Shown piece after piece: positions 18,173 through 26,450 of a stretch of DNA of 64,000 nt. Below the pieces are notes generated by a model. The model saw nothing but the letters and a program-made list of their open reading frames with translations. It was not told the origin of the DNA and ran no database searches. Both the position numbers and the translations under genes were made by a program. How positions within the stretch are numbered: position 1 is the stretch's first letter; the number at the start of each line of letters is the position of its first letter. Source of the stretch: Desulfosarcina alkanivorans (GTDB lineage Bacteria > Desulfobacterota > Desulfobacteria > Desulfobacterales > Desulfosarcinaceae); assembly GCF_009688945.1 (NCBI RefSeq), contig NZ_AP021874.1, positions 3,348,001-3,412,000 on the forward strand. The letters run 5' to 3'.

Positions 18173-19702
18173 ATGGAAATTGTATTACCACACAGTGAGG
18201 AGCACGAAGAGTCGCTCATCGTTGCTTTGCTTACGCAGCATGATTCGGCAGGCCCAATTTTTGATATTGTCTCTCCTAACAATTTTTTTTCAACGAAACT
18301 CCAGACCATTGCCGGTAAAATCCATTCCCTTTTTTTGAAGGGCGAACCTCGTGACACCGCCTCAACAGTATTGGCCCTAAAAGAGGATGACCAGCTCGAA
18401 AAGGCCGGTGGGGCAGCATATATCAAAGGGTTGACGCTCAGTTGCCCAGTTCCGAGTTCGAATGTGTACTATGCTTCGAAGGTCTCAAGCCTGGCTCGTG
18501 ATCGCCGTTATGTCGCTGCCGGCAACAAGATTATGCAAAAAGCCCTGAAGCCTGGGGATGGCACCGAGGGTATCGATGAGTTTGCTTATCGGGTCCTTTC
18601 CGAAGCCGCGAACAATCATAATAACCAACAGTGCTCATGCCGGCAGTTCCAACTGCTACCGATTGACTCGATGGAAATCACCACACCCAAATACATAGTT
18701 GACTCAATCCTTGAGGCTGACACCTTATTTTCGATTTTCGGGGCTCCGGAGTCCTGCAAATCATTGCTCGCCACGGCGCTATTGTCTTGTGTGGGCACGG
18801 GCACCCCATTCCATGGGTTGGAGGTTAAACAGGGGCCGGTGATTTACATTGCCGGCGAAGGTCAAAGCGGTATCAGACGGCGGTTCGGGGCGTGGTCGAT
18901 AGTCAACCATATGCCTTTGGGGGGCGCCCCCATATACGTCTCAACTGCCCCCATTGGCTTGTGCAACGACGGTTCCATTGATTTTGTGCTGAGAGTGATA
19001 TCCGAAGTCGCCGATACAGCCGGTCCACCGGTCCTGATCATCATCGATACCCTTGCTCGAAACTTTGGGCTGGGAGACGAAAACAGCACCTCAGATATGA
19101 CGCGGGCAATAGCAGCGGCGGATCGCATTCGAGAATTATATAATTCCGCGGTTGGGCTAATCCATCATTCCGGAGTGATCGATAAAAACCGTGGCCGTGG
19201 CAACTCAGCATTACGAGGCGCCATCGATTCAGAATATCGAATGGAGAAGGATGGATTCGGAATTATCAGGTTTGAGGCAACAAAAATGAAGGACGCAGGA
19301 TACCCGGCTCCCATGGCATTCAAGCTTTCGGTGGCCGAACTCGGGATCCAGGATGACGATGGCAATGAAATCTCGAGCGTGGTGCTCCGGCAGGTAGACA
19401 ATGAGACTTCGGAGGATCCATCACCGAACGCCGGCCTGGGGAAAAATCAATCTCTCAGTCTACATCTGCTCAGCAGACTTTACCAGGCCCACCGCGTAAA
19501 CGTCGAGAACTCCGGCCGCGATCCTGAGTCTGCCCGGGTGCTATTGGATGATTGGAGTTCGGCCTGCAAATCTGCCGGAATGAACCGCCAGTCATTTTAC
19601 AAAACGAAAAAATCAATGATCGAGAAAGGCGTTATCCGGGTGGACGGACCATACGTGCTGCCGTCTCCCCTGTCACCGTCTCCTTTCGTATCCCCCCTTT
19701 AG
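18173..19702 (+). CDS. RepA-like replicative helicase (DnaB-N plus AAA_25)
   Basis: A 509-residue protein. Residues 1-120 resemble the DnaB N-terminal domain (EEHEESLIVALLTQ, then GGAAYIKGL). Residues about 175-370 form a RecA-like ATPase with Walker A GAPESCKSLL, Walker B VLIIIDTLARNFG followed by GDENS, and the sensor LIHHSG. The usual Gly before Lys in Walker A is Cys here. A C-terminal winged-helix-like part (MNRQSFYKTKKSMIEKG) follows. This is the layout of plasmid and phage replicative helicases of the RSF1010 RepA type. Its stop codon lies inside the hairpin that begins the iteron and hairpin region, the probable origin it serves. Confidence 0.8.
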   Translation: MEIVLPHSEEHEESLIVALLTQHDSAGPIFDIVSPNNFFSTKLQTIAGKIHSLFLKGEPRDTASTVLALKEDDQLEKAGGAAYIKGLTLSCPVPSSNVYYASKVSSLARDRRYVAAGNKIMQKALKPGDGTEGIDEFAYRVLSEAANNHNNQQCSCRQFQLLPIDSMEITTPKYIVDSILEADTLFSIFGAPESCKSLLATALLSCVGTGTPFHGLEVKQGPVIYIAGEGQSGIRRRFGAWSIVNHMPLGGAPIYVSTAPIGLCNDGSIDFVLRVISEVADTAGPPVLIIIDTLARNFGLGDENSTSDMTRAIAAADRIRELYNSAVGLIHHSGVIDKNRGRGNSALRGAIDSEYRMEKDGFGIIRFEATKMKDAGYPAPMAFKLSVAELGIQDDDGNEISSVVLRQVDNETSEDPSPNAGLGKNQSLSLHLLSRLYQAHRVNVENSGRDPESARVLLDDWSSACKSAGMNRQSFYKTKKSMIEKGVIRVDGPYVLPSPLSPSPFVSPL

Positions 19703-20040
19703 GGGGGGGATACAAAGGGAGACGGTTAGGGATGGGGCAAAGGAGACAAAAGGATACAAAGGGAGACGATGGATACACACAAAAAGGATACACAATTTTC
19801 CGTCACCCCGCCGACGGAAAAACTGGAACGCCCCCGGACCGCCCTCCGGGGGTTGTTCCAACAACCTAAAAGACTTTCAATGATGACCACCGAAGTCTGT
19901 TGCCAACCCTGGAAACAACCAAAGACGGGAATCGTCCTTTGGCTGCCACACCAAAGGCGAACCCCGATCAGTTGCCGCTGTACCTCTCTGCGCGGCAACA
20001 ACTGGAACTCCCCAGAATAGCCTCCTCTGGGGGGTTCCAG
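19676..20040. other. Iteron- and hairpin-rich region, candidate replication origin
   Basis: A noncoding stretch after the helicase gene. It has direct repeats GGATACAAAGGGAGACG at 19,707 and 19,752 and GGATACACA at 19,771 and 19,786. Hairpins follow one another: 19,676-19,724 (over 20 pairs, spanning the helicase stop); 19,797-19,820 (TTTCCGTC/GACGGAAA); 19,824-19,860 (TGGAAC, CCCCCGGA and complements); 19,862-19,902; 19,919-19,942; 19,971-19,999 (GTTGCCGC/GCGGCAAC); and 20,002-20,040 (15 bp, one G:T). Iterons beside a replication gene suggest an origin; the hairpin array could equally be a structured RNA. Open frames across it have no ribosome sites. Confidence 0.6.
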
Positions 20041-20131
20041 AACCAACAAATAGGATCGGTGCACGGTGGATAATTTTCGGCGCGGCCAAAATTATCAGCC
20101 GGTTGTAAACACAATTTTGAAAAGGAATAGG

Positions 20132-20515
20132 ATGATCTCAGCACTGAACTTCAAATCATTCGACCGTGGTGCCATTCTGGGATTCTTTGACTTGCGGTAC
20201 CACGGCCTGACCATCAAGGATTGCCGCCTGATGAACACGAACGGCGGCCTATGGATCGCATTCCCACAACGGCAGACCAAACAGGATGGCGAAACAAAAT
20301 ATTTCGACCAAATGTACCTCACTCCACCTGAAACCGATTATGTCCGCCGGATGGTAATCGCTGAGCTTCAGGCACAAGGGCACTTTGACCGACCATCGGG
20401 GAAAGGATCGGGGGCCAAACAATCCAATAGCAGGCCATTACATCGAACTCCCGAAGGTGAGGATCTAAGCGAGTATTACACTCCGCCCGGGACGGATGAC
20501 GACATTCCATTTTAA
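20132..20515 (+). CDS. SpoVG-like protein with SSB-type C-terminal tail
   Basis: The ATG at 20,132 has AAAGGA upstream and gives 127 residues; an upstream GTG at 20,066 lacks a ribosome site. The core (GFFDLRYHGLTIKDCRL, then GGLWIAFPQRQ and DGETKYF) matches the pattern of SpoVG-family nucleic-acid-binding proteins. A flexible Gly/Ser/Pro stretch follows, and the protein ends exactly in DDDIPF, the peptide with which single-stranded DNA-binding proteins recruit repair and replication partners. Its place next to the helicase and candidate origin supports a replication role. The fold call is by eye. Confidence 0.65.
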   Translation: MISALNFKSFDRGAILGFFDLRYHGLTIKDCRLMNTNGGLWIAFPQRQTKQDGETKYFDQMYLTPPETDYVRRMVIAELQAQGHFDRPSGKGSGAKQSNSRPLHRTPEGEDLSEYYTPPGTDDDIPF

Positions 20516-20538
20516 CTGAAACCGCATGAGGAGACCCC

Positions 20539-21159
20539 ATGGCCCTTATTTACAGCCAGCAAGGATTAAAAATTGTAGGCAACAAAGATCCGAAGGTCAG
20601 CCCCTACTTAAAAACATGGATCAAGCAGGGCAATACCTGCGTTGTTGGCGTCATCGGCGAAGGCACCACCAAGGAGATCCAGGTCAACTGGAATAGCCCG
20701 TTCGAAGAGGACACCATCGGCGGGAAATACAGCAAATTGGGTGGGCTAATCCAACACTTCACCGGACGCACCAGCAAAACCTTGTTGGCGTCAGCCCAAG
20801 TCTGGGAAGGGAATCGACCACACCAGTTTAACTTGGTGGTCAAATTTTACGCCCTTGCCGACGCAAAGGCCGAGGTAATGGAACCCCTTCGTTGCCTCGA
20901 GAAAATGCTTTCTCCGAACGTTAATGATTCGGTCCCTTGGAGTGGTTGGAGCGAGATTAGCGCCGGCCGGATCCCTCAACCGGTTTGGATCAATATCGGC
21001 CGAAACGCACTGTACGGACCATGCCTGATCGTTGGTATGACCCAACCGCTGGACAAGGAAAAGACCAAAGACGGCTACCTGGTGCGCTGTGAAGTCAATT
21101 TGCAGGTTGAGACGGCGCGAATGCTAAACCGTAGCGAGATAGATAAGACCTACGGGTAA
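20539..21159 (+). CDS. Phage baseplate/tail-tube-initiator-like protein
   Basis: A 206-residue protein. The pattern VNWNSPFEEDT, then GRTSKTLLASAQVWEG, AEVMEPLRCLEKMLSP, VWINIGRNALYGPCLIVGM and DGYLVRCEVNLQVET resembles gp48/gp54-type baseplate hub or tube-cap proteins of myophages: a surface, a tensioned loop and a tube-like beta-sandwich. GAGGAGA lies directly before the ATG. It opens the long phage-flavoured operon to 26.4 kb. No tube, sheath or other baseplate gene was recognised nearby, so the assignment stays tentative. Confidence 0.5.
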   Translation: MALIYSQQGLKIVGNKDPKVSPYLKTWIKQGNTCVVGVIGEGTTKEIQVNWNSPFEEDTIGGKYSKLGGLIQHFTGRTSKTLLASAQVWEGNRPHQFNLVVKFYALADAKAEVMEPLRCLEKMLSPNVNDSVPWSGWSEISAGRIPQPVWINIGRNALYGPCLIVGMTQPLDKEKTKDGYLVRCEVNLQVETARMLNRSEIDKTYG

Positions 21160-21183
21160 AACCAACTAAAAGGGGAAATAATC

Positions 21184-21945
21184 ATGGATCAAAATTTACA
21201 AGCGGTATTGGACCGATTGGGCCAGATCGAACGTCGTTTAGCGGTTGTCGAACACTGTGCGAACGTTTATCGCCCTGGTCCGCCAGATAAACCCATACGC
21301 ATAGAGCCCGGCCAGTCGCCCCGGCCGGCCAAACCACCTGCCCCGGAGCCCAGGTTCGTTCCGGCTCCTGATCCGGAAGCCACTGCCCGTTTAGAACGCC
21401 GAAGAACAGAATCCAAGGAACGGCTCAGAAAGCTTTGCTCAAATCAGGAACGCAACAGCTTGATTGCTGACGATGTCAAAAACCAAACCGGTAATGGGCT
21501 TGTGGTTGTTCTGTCGGAAGATGCAGACCACTGCAAGGTTCTGTGCAATGCCTTTCGCAAAAATAGTAGCTGGCTCGAACGCCGGTCGGTGGCCGTCTTG
21601 ACCATGGGCACAGAGCCCAAGGAGAGAGACCGCATTGTCGGCCGAGTCGATGCTGGGAAAGTGGACGTGCTTTTCACTGAGAACAACCTATTCAGTGCCG
21701 AGGCATTTGATTACCGGCATGTAGCCGTCCTGTTCTTGGCCACACCCCTCAAAATCAGTAGCCAACTGCTCGATAAATTCAGCCGCCTGCTGATGCCATC
21801 ATCTGGCCAGACACGCCCCCGGCGGATTGTGGGCTACGCAGATTCAAACGTTGAGACTTTGGCGGGTTCTATTCGGGACAGGCAGCGCGATTTTTTTAAA
21901 GTCCGACCAAATTTTCGGGTGTCAATCTTAAAGGGGGCCGACTAA
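21184..21945 (+). CDS. Orphan SF2 helicase C-terminal lobe, degenerate
   Basis: A 253-residue protein. An N-terminal coiled-coil segment (about 1-25) and a Pro-rich linker (about 30-65) precede a RecA-like fold equivalent to the second lobe of superfamily 2 helicases: GNGLVVVLSEDADHCKVL (motif IV region), VDVLFTENNLFSAEAFDYRH (motif V) and LLDKFSRLLMPSSGQ (motif VI). The Gly of motif V is Ala, and the last Arg of motif VI is Met. No first lobe with Walker motifs is present in the gene or its neighbours. It should not hydrolyse ATP alone; binding a partner helicase or nucleic acid is a guess. Confidence 0.6.
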   Translation: MDQNLQAVLDRLGQIERRLAVVEHCANVYRPGPPDKPIRIEPGQSPRPAKPPAPEPRFVPAPDPEATARLERRRTESKERLRKLCSNQERNSLIADDVKNQTGNGLVVVLSEDADHCKVLCNAFRKNSSWLERRSVAVLTMGTEPKERDRIVGRVDAGKVDVLFTENNLFSAEAFDYRHVAVLFLATPLKISSQLLDKFSRLLMPSSGQTRPRRIVGYADSNVETLAGSIRDRQRDFFKVRPNFRVSILKGAD

Positions 21946-22497
21946 ATGTCAGAGAGAATCAATTATCAAGATGAGTGTCGCGCCTACCTCAAACTCAAGG
22001 CCCAAGGGGAAAAAGTAACCCAAGCCAAATATTGCCAGATGCGGTCGACGGAAATCGATAAAACTGTGTCCCTCGCGTATTTCAAGAAGGTCATGCGGAT
22101 GGTCAAAGGGAAGTTGCCATCCAGCAGGCAGTCAAAACAAACTGCCGCCGGCCAAAAAGTCACCCCAAAAGACACTTTTGATTGGGAATGCATCAAGGCC
22201 GATTTTATGTCGGGGCCATATCGGTCGGTGGCGCAGTTTTGCCGCGGATGCGGGATTGAAGCGACCACAGGGTTCTACAAGAAAGCGAAGGGCTGGAGGA
22301 ATGATAAAGCCACGGCTGGTCTTATCCCGAAGAAAAACAGGGTAAAAAACCAGACAGTGCACCAAAAGGTCGAAAATGATGGGGACTTGACTGTCCGGAT
22401 CGTTATCCGCTGCCCTCCAGGCGCCAATATCACCCTGGATGTTCAATCAACAGATCCTGTGCTTGCCGCCGTGGAGGTTCCAGATGGGAAAGCATAA
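21946..22497 (+). CDS. Small-terminase-like DNA-binding protein
   Basis: A 183-residue protein that starts right after the previous stop (TAA ATG), with AAGGGGG upstream. Two HTH-like segments are visible: residues 5-45 and about 75-115 (WECIKADFMSGPYRSVAQFC with KAKGWRNDKA after it). The second follows the spacing of terminase small-subunit HTH domains. The C-terminus (LTVRIVIRCPPGANITLDV) is beta-rich, compatible with an oligomerisation domain. It could be TerS or another phage DNA-binding regulator. No large terminase lies next to it. Confidence 0.5.
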   Translation: MSERINYQDECRAYLKLKAQGEKVTQAKYCQMRSTEIDKTVSLAYFKKVMRMVKGKLPSSRQSKQTAAGQKVTPKDTFDWECIKADFMSGPYRSVAQFCRGCGIEATTGFYKKAKGWRNDKATAGLIPKKNRVKNQTVHQKVENDGDLTVRIVIRCPPGANITLDVQSTDPVLAAVEVPDGKA

Positions 22498-22966
22498 ACC
22501 TTCCTCCCATCAACCAGCTTGCCCCGGTTCATTGGCCCCGGTTGAGTATGACGGGCAACGGGTGGTCACTTTTGCAATGATCGACGTGGTGCACCAACGG
22601 CCGGTAGGAACGGCAGCCCGAAACTTCAATTTTCATCGAAAGAAATTTCATCCAGGAAAACATTATTTTTACCTAAATTATCGAGAACTTAACGAAATTC
22701 GTACTTTTAAAAGACCAAGTAGGCAGGGTGCCTTTCTACTGACCGAACGCGGATACCTGCTACTGGTGAAATCATTCACTGACGATCTGGCTTGGAAGGT
22801 TCAGGAAAAACTCATTGACGGCTATTTCCGGTCGCGGCTCCTGCAGACACCACCGGAATCAACGATGGCGGATCCGGTAACGGAAATTGACATGATCCTC
22901 CAAGCTACAGCTGTTTTAGCCCAGACCGCCAGAGCCTTAAAAATTAAAAGAGAAAGGCTCGGGTAA
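22484..22966 (+). CDS. ORF6N-domain (KilA-type) phage regulator
   Basis: The ATG at 22,484 is preceded by GGAGG six bases upstream, giving 160 residues and a 14-bp overlap with the preceding gene; a longer frame lacks a site. The block VVTFAMIDVVHQRPVGTAAR, then NFHRKKFHPGKHYF and GAFLLTERGYLLLVKSF, is the ORF6N DNA-binding domain of phage antirepressors and their relatives. It probably competes with or modulates a repressor of the element or of a helper phage. The C-terminus is helical. Confidence 0.75.
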   Translation: MGKHKPSSHQPACPGSLAPVEYDGQRVVTFAMIDVVHQRPVGTAARNFNFHRKKFHPGKHYFYLNYRELNEIRTFKRPSRQGAFLLTERGYLLLVKSFTDDLAWKVQEKLIDGYFRSRLLQTPPESTMADPVTEIDMILQATAVLAQTARALKIKRERLG

Positions 22967-22967
22967 A

Positions 22968-24146
22968 ATGCCAAAAAAGAGTACCCAGGCTGAATTCAAA
23001 ATCTTCGAACGCCTATTTAACCAAATTCGGCGTTCAAAAACCGCCAATCGCCGTGAGGCCACCGGGACTCTGACGCCAGCTGCGATGCGTAAGCACCTAT
23101 CATCCGGGGCACCGCTGTCACTGCTTTACGGCGTCAAGCCAGATGGTACCGCTTTTACTGCGGATGACCTGAAACGGTTCGACAAGCAGGCGCAGCGGGC
23201 CCGGAAAGAATTTGGTTTCGGGAAAAAGGGTGTTCGGATTGACCAGCTGATTTCCGCCAGTCGAACCGATGATATCGAGCGAAGCCGCAAACAGATCCGA
23301 AACGCCACCTTTTACCGTATTTTCAACTCCAAGTCCGGGGTGTTGCTACATTTCAGGACATCGGCCGGCCCGGACAGCAAGTTCACCCACCACCAGGTTA
23401 AAATTCGTCTTGAGGAATGGGGGGACTGGCTCACCTCTACGGTGAAATTCAACAAGGCCGCCAAGAACATCCTGAACGGGCGGATTTCATTCGACTGCGA
23501 TTGCGGCAGGCACCAGTTCTGGTACCGCTACGTGGCCACTATCGGTGGTTTTGCCGTTTCCCCACTGGAGCACTCCTACCCGAAGATTCGCAACCCGAAG
23601 CTGACCGGCGCCTGTTGCAAGCACGTTCTGAAAGTGCTGGCGACCTTGCGCGGGCCGGCTGTGCAGCGCCTGATCATCGCCGAGATGGAAAAAGAGGCGG
23701 AGCGGATCGGGTTTGGTGATGACCGATCGACTGCGAACCGGTTCCTCACGAAAAAGGAATTGGCCACGGCCGCCCGGTCGAGTGCTGCCGTGCAGGCCGC
23801 CGATAGGAAAAAGGCGGCAAAAGCCTTCCAGGATTACCGGCAGGCCAAGAAGGGTTTTAGAAAGAAAATGGAGGAGCCAAGAACCGTGGACGCATTTAAA
23901 AAGCTGGAAAAAGAAAAAGCAGCATCCGACCTGAAGGCCGCCACAATTGAAAAGATTGCCAGACATGAACAGCAAAGGGCAGATAGAGCGGAGCGGGATG
24001 CATTGCTGGGCAATTTGCAGGGCCACATGGCATTATCGGTCTACCGGGACAAGATGAGCAAGGCGGAGGCGATCAAGTCTTTTGCCAAGGCCAAAGATAT
24101 GCCGGTGGCCGACGTGGAGAAGTTGGCTGAAAGCGTCAATATCTAA
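22968..24146 (+). CDS. Phage-type protein with SWIM-like zinc motif
   Basis: A 392-residue protein. Residues about 160-225 carry the pattern CDCGRHQFWYRY, then PKIRNPKLTGACCKHVLKVL, that is CxC followed after about 35 residues by CxH, the spacing of SWIM zinc domains. Variants with NPxxxGxCKH occur in virion-associated proteins of large myophages. The N-terminal 150 residues and the Lys/Ala/Glu-rich helical C-terminus are unrecognised. It starts two bases after the previous stop, within the phage-like operon. A structural role is inferred from motif type and neighbours only. Confidence 0.6.
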   Translation: MPKKSTQAEFKIFERLFNQIRRSKTANRREATGTLTPAAMRKHLSSGAPLSLLYGVKPDGTAFTADDLKRFDKQAQRARKEFGFGKKGVRIDQLISASRTDDIERSRKQIRNATFYRIFNSKSGVLLHFRTSAGPDSKFTHHQVKIRLEEWGDWLTSTVKFNKAAKNILNGRISFDCDCGRHQFWYRYVATIGGFAVSPLEHSYPKIRNPKLTGACCKHVLKVLATLRGPAVQRLIIAEMEKEAERIGFGDDRSTANRFLTKKELATAARSSAAVQAADRKKAAKAFQDYRQAKKGFRKKMEEPRTVDAFKKLEKEKAASDLKAATIEKIARHEQQRADRAERDALLGNLQGHMALSVYRDKMSKAEAIKSFAKAKDMPVADVEKLAESVNI

Positions 24147-24173
24147 ACATTTACCATCAAAGGAGATATCAAA

Positions 24174-24386
24174 TTGGAATCATACGCGGACAAAATGATC
24201 GATGGCGTTAAAGCTATCGAGGTGCTGGACATGCTCACACATTTTATCGAGCACACCCCTGAAAATCCAACCAATGCACAACTGCAGATCGCAATGGGCC
24301 TGCTGAAGGGCGGTATTGACGCTGCTGCAGAGATGCTGCGCGATGAAGTTTTGTATGATGCGGATGCGGAAGGGGGAAATCAATGA
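24174..24386 (+). CDS. Small helical protein, paralogue of 27,456-27,884
   Basis: A TTG start with AAGGAG eight bases upstream gives 70 residues. The stretch IEHTPENPTNAQLQIAMGLL aligns with IENRPKSPTEAQLQAMMTMV of the gene at 27,456, so the two are paralogues. No known family was recognised. It overlaps the next gene by 4 bp (ATGA), indicating translational coupling to the tape-measure-like protein. Confidence 0.65.
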   Translation: MESYADKMIDGVKAIEVLDMLTHFIEHTPENPTNAQLQIAMGLLKGGIDAAAEMLRDEVLYDADAEGGNQ

Positions 24387-26137
24387 CTGCATCGGTGCTG
24401 GATAAAAAAGTGCTCTCCATCCTGTCCATGATCGAGGAAAACACCGCTGGCCTGGCCGAGATGATGAATGCTTTTGACCCCAGACGTGCCCCAGGGAGCC
24501 GCCTGCCGGCTCAGACCGCCCCGGTTTATGCTGCAGGCCGCGTTTCTGCCAAAAAGGCGCGCACGGGAGCGTCCGCCATGGCGCCCAGGCCTCGAACCAG
24601 CATACCGACCCGGACTGCGACATTAAAACAGCCGACGCCATTGCCGCTGGAATCTGCCCCGGAACCGCCCCAGCCTGCCGAACGCCCGATCGTCCTGAAA
24701 CGTGAAACGACCAGGCGTGAACCGGCCGTGAGGAAGGCCAGACCCCAGCTGGAAAAGATCCTGACCCAGGGTGGAAATCTGCCGGTCCGGCCGATGCCCG
24801 CCCGCGATGCCAAGGGCCGGTTCGTGAAAAAGGCAACTGCATCGAAGGGCGCCCAGGCCAAACATGGAAAGCCGACTGCACCCCGGTCGACCACCGCTGA
24901 AAAGGTGGTGGAGGCCCGGGCGAAAAACCAGGACGAATCCAAAGACCGCCGGCTGGGCAAGATGATCACCGGGGCCATCCGAAGCGGGTTCGGCGCGGCC
25001 AACTCGGTGATGGGGGGCGGAAGCGGGCAGAATGGCGAAAAAAGCGATATCATCGGGACGGCCGCTGGTGGCCCCATGTGGTCCGCTGTCCGGGAAATGA
25101 TCGATGCCGTCGACATGACCAAAGACAACCGCTTTGCCAATGCGATTCTGGCCAGACTCGGCAAAAAGAAAGATGCGGTACCAGAAGCGGAAGAGGGAGA
25201 TGGCCGGCGGGATGAGCACGGCCGGTTCACCGCTAAAACCGTCGGGCCTGCAGGCATCGGCAACCCAGACCATATTGAAATTGCCGAGCAGAACCTGGAA
25301 GGCGTTAAAGATATTGAAAGCGCCATTGAAGATTCCGACAGCAACGCGGATCGTCGGAATCGGCAGCTGATCAAGGCAGTGACGGCCTCTGGCACTGGGA
25401 GCGGTGGAGCGACTGGCGACGGGGTCCTGGATTGGCTTTTTCCCGACAAAAAAAAGGGGCCGAAGAAAGGCCCGGGCCGGGTGAAGAAGGCTCTTTCAAG
25501 CGGCCTTGGCTTCATGAAAAAAGCAGGTGGCAAGGCCATTGGCGGGATAGGATCGCTCCTTGGTTTTGGCAAGAATAGCGCTGGTGCGGCTGCCAAGGCC
25601 GGCGGCGGGGTTCTGAAAAGCGTTCTGGGGTTCGGCAAGGGGGCCGGGTCCCTTTTGGGCCTGGGTGGTGCCGGCGCAGCGGCATCCGGGACCACTGCAG
25701 CAACCGGCGGCGGGCTCATGGCAACCATTGGCAGCATCCTTGCCCCTGCAGCTGGCGTGCTTGGTGCCGGCGCAGGCGGGTACGGAGTCGGGAAACTGAT
25801 AAACAGCGGCATCGGTAAGATGACTGGCGGCGGTGAGGGGTGGCTGGGTAATTGGCTTTACGACAAACTTCATCCCAAGGCAGAGGCCCCGGTCCGGTAT
25901 GCTGTTCCCAAGGCTGAAAAGGTGGCTGAAAAACGGTCGGCAAAAGAGATCCGCCCGACTAAGACCGAGGCCCCAAAGCCCCAGGTGATTATCCAGCAAG
26001 TCCCGGCGCCGGCGGTAAAAGAAATCAAGCACCCCGCCACAGTGCGACGTGAAAAAGAGCGGGCCGCCGGCGGATACCATATCCCAACTCAATTTGACGA
26101 CACTTTGTTGATGCTCATGGCGCTGGATAAAATATGA
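24383..26137 (+). CDS. Tape-measure-like phage structural protein
   Basis: A 584-residue protein. It has a short coiled N-terminus, a long Pro/Ala/Arg-rich low-complexity region (about 40-190), two RDxxGRF motifs (RDAKGRFVKK near 137 and RDEHGRFTAK near 279), and a Gly/Ala-rich hydrophobic region (about 385-500) with GLLMATIGSILAPAAGVLGA-like helices. RDxxGRF motifs and a hydrophobic Gly-rich stretch are typical of tail tape-measure and related virion proteins. It ends with a basic tail and IPTQFDDTLLMLMALDKI. The length is short for a tape measure of a full phage tail. No homologous tail genes flank it. A membrane-active protein is the alternative. Confidence 0.55.
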   Translation: MTASVLDKKVLSILSMIEENTAGLAEMMNAFDPRRAPGSRLPAQTAPVYAAGRVSAKKARTGASAMAPRPRTSIPTRTATLKQPTPLPLESAPEPPQPAERPIVLKRETTRREPAVRKARPQLEKILTQGGNLPVRPMPARDAKGRFVKKATASKGAQAKHGKPTAPRSTTAEKVVEARAKNQDESKDRRLGKMITGAIRSGFGAANSVMGGGSGQNGEKSDIIGTAAGGPMWSAVREMIDAVDMTKDNRFANAILARLGKKKDAVPEAEEGDGRRDEHGRFTAKTVGPAGIGNPDHIEIAEQNLEGVKDIESAIEDSDSNADRRNRQLIKAVTASGTGSGGATGDGVLDWLFPDKKKGPKKGPGRVKKALSSGLGFMKKAGGKAIGGIGSLLGFGKNSAGAAAKAGGGVLKSVLGFGKGAGSLLGLGGAGAAASGTTAATGGGLMATIGSILAPAAGVLGAGAGGYGVGKLINSGIGKMTGGGEGWLGNWLYDKLHPKAEAPVRYAVPKAEKVAEKRSAKEIRPTKTEAPKPQVIIQQVPAPAVKEIKHPATVRREKERAAGGYHIPTQFDDTLLMLMALDKI

Positions 26138-26164
26138 AAACAGTTACTTTATTGGAGGTCCATC

Positions 26165-26392
26165 ATGGATAAGCTGTCTCAAGCTAACAAATTTTTCAAT
26201 GACCTGGCCGAAAATCTCAAAGACGGAGAAAATAGTAATAAGGCCTTTAGGCAAACTATCGAAAACCATGTATCCAGTTTTTATCCTGAAGAATTGCCAT
26301 ATATTCAAAGAACATTTGAGCTGCAGGATGAGGACCGACCCGAAACCACTGGCCCGCCGATGATCGATGTGGATTTGGTGAATCTGTTTTGA
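26165..26392 (+). CDS. Small hypothetical protein
   Basis: A 75-residue acidic protein with TGGAGG upstream of the ATG, 27 bp after the tape-measure-like gene and probably the last gene of that operon. No family was recognised; the sequence looks helical at its N-terminus and disordered at the C-terminus. Confidence 0.6.
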   Translation: MDKLSQANKFFNDLAENLKDGENSNKAFRQTIENHVSSFYPEELPYIQRTFELQDEDRPETTGPPMIDVDLVNLF

Positions 26393-26450
26393 ATCTGCAG
26401 CCTGGTGCCCCCTTCTGAAATGGCGATGCCTGCCGGCAACGTCATTTTTG

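Noticed and set aside
19552..19869. Plus-strand frame running through the hairpin region
   Set aside because: Starts inside the helicase gene without a ribosome site and its translation is low-complexity; the region is better explained by repeats and hairpins.
24526..25812. 428-codon open frame antisense to the tape-measure-like gene
   Set aside because: Pro/Ser/Arg-rich shadow caused by high GC; the sense gene has a coupled start.
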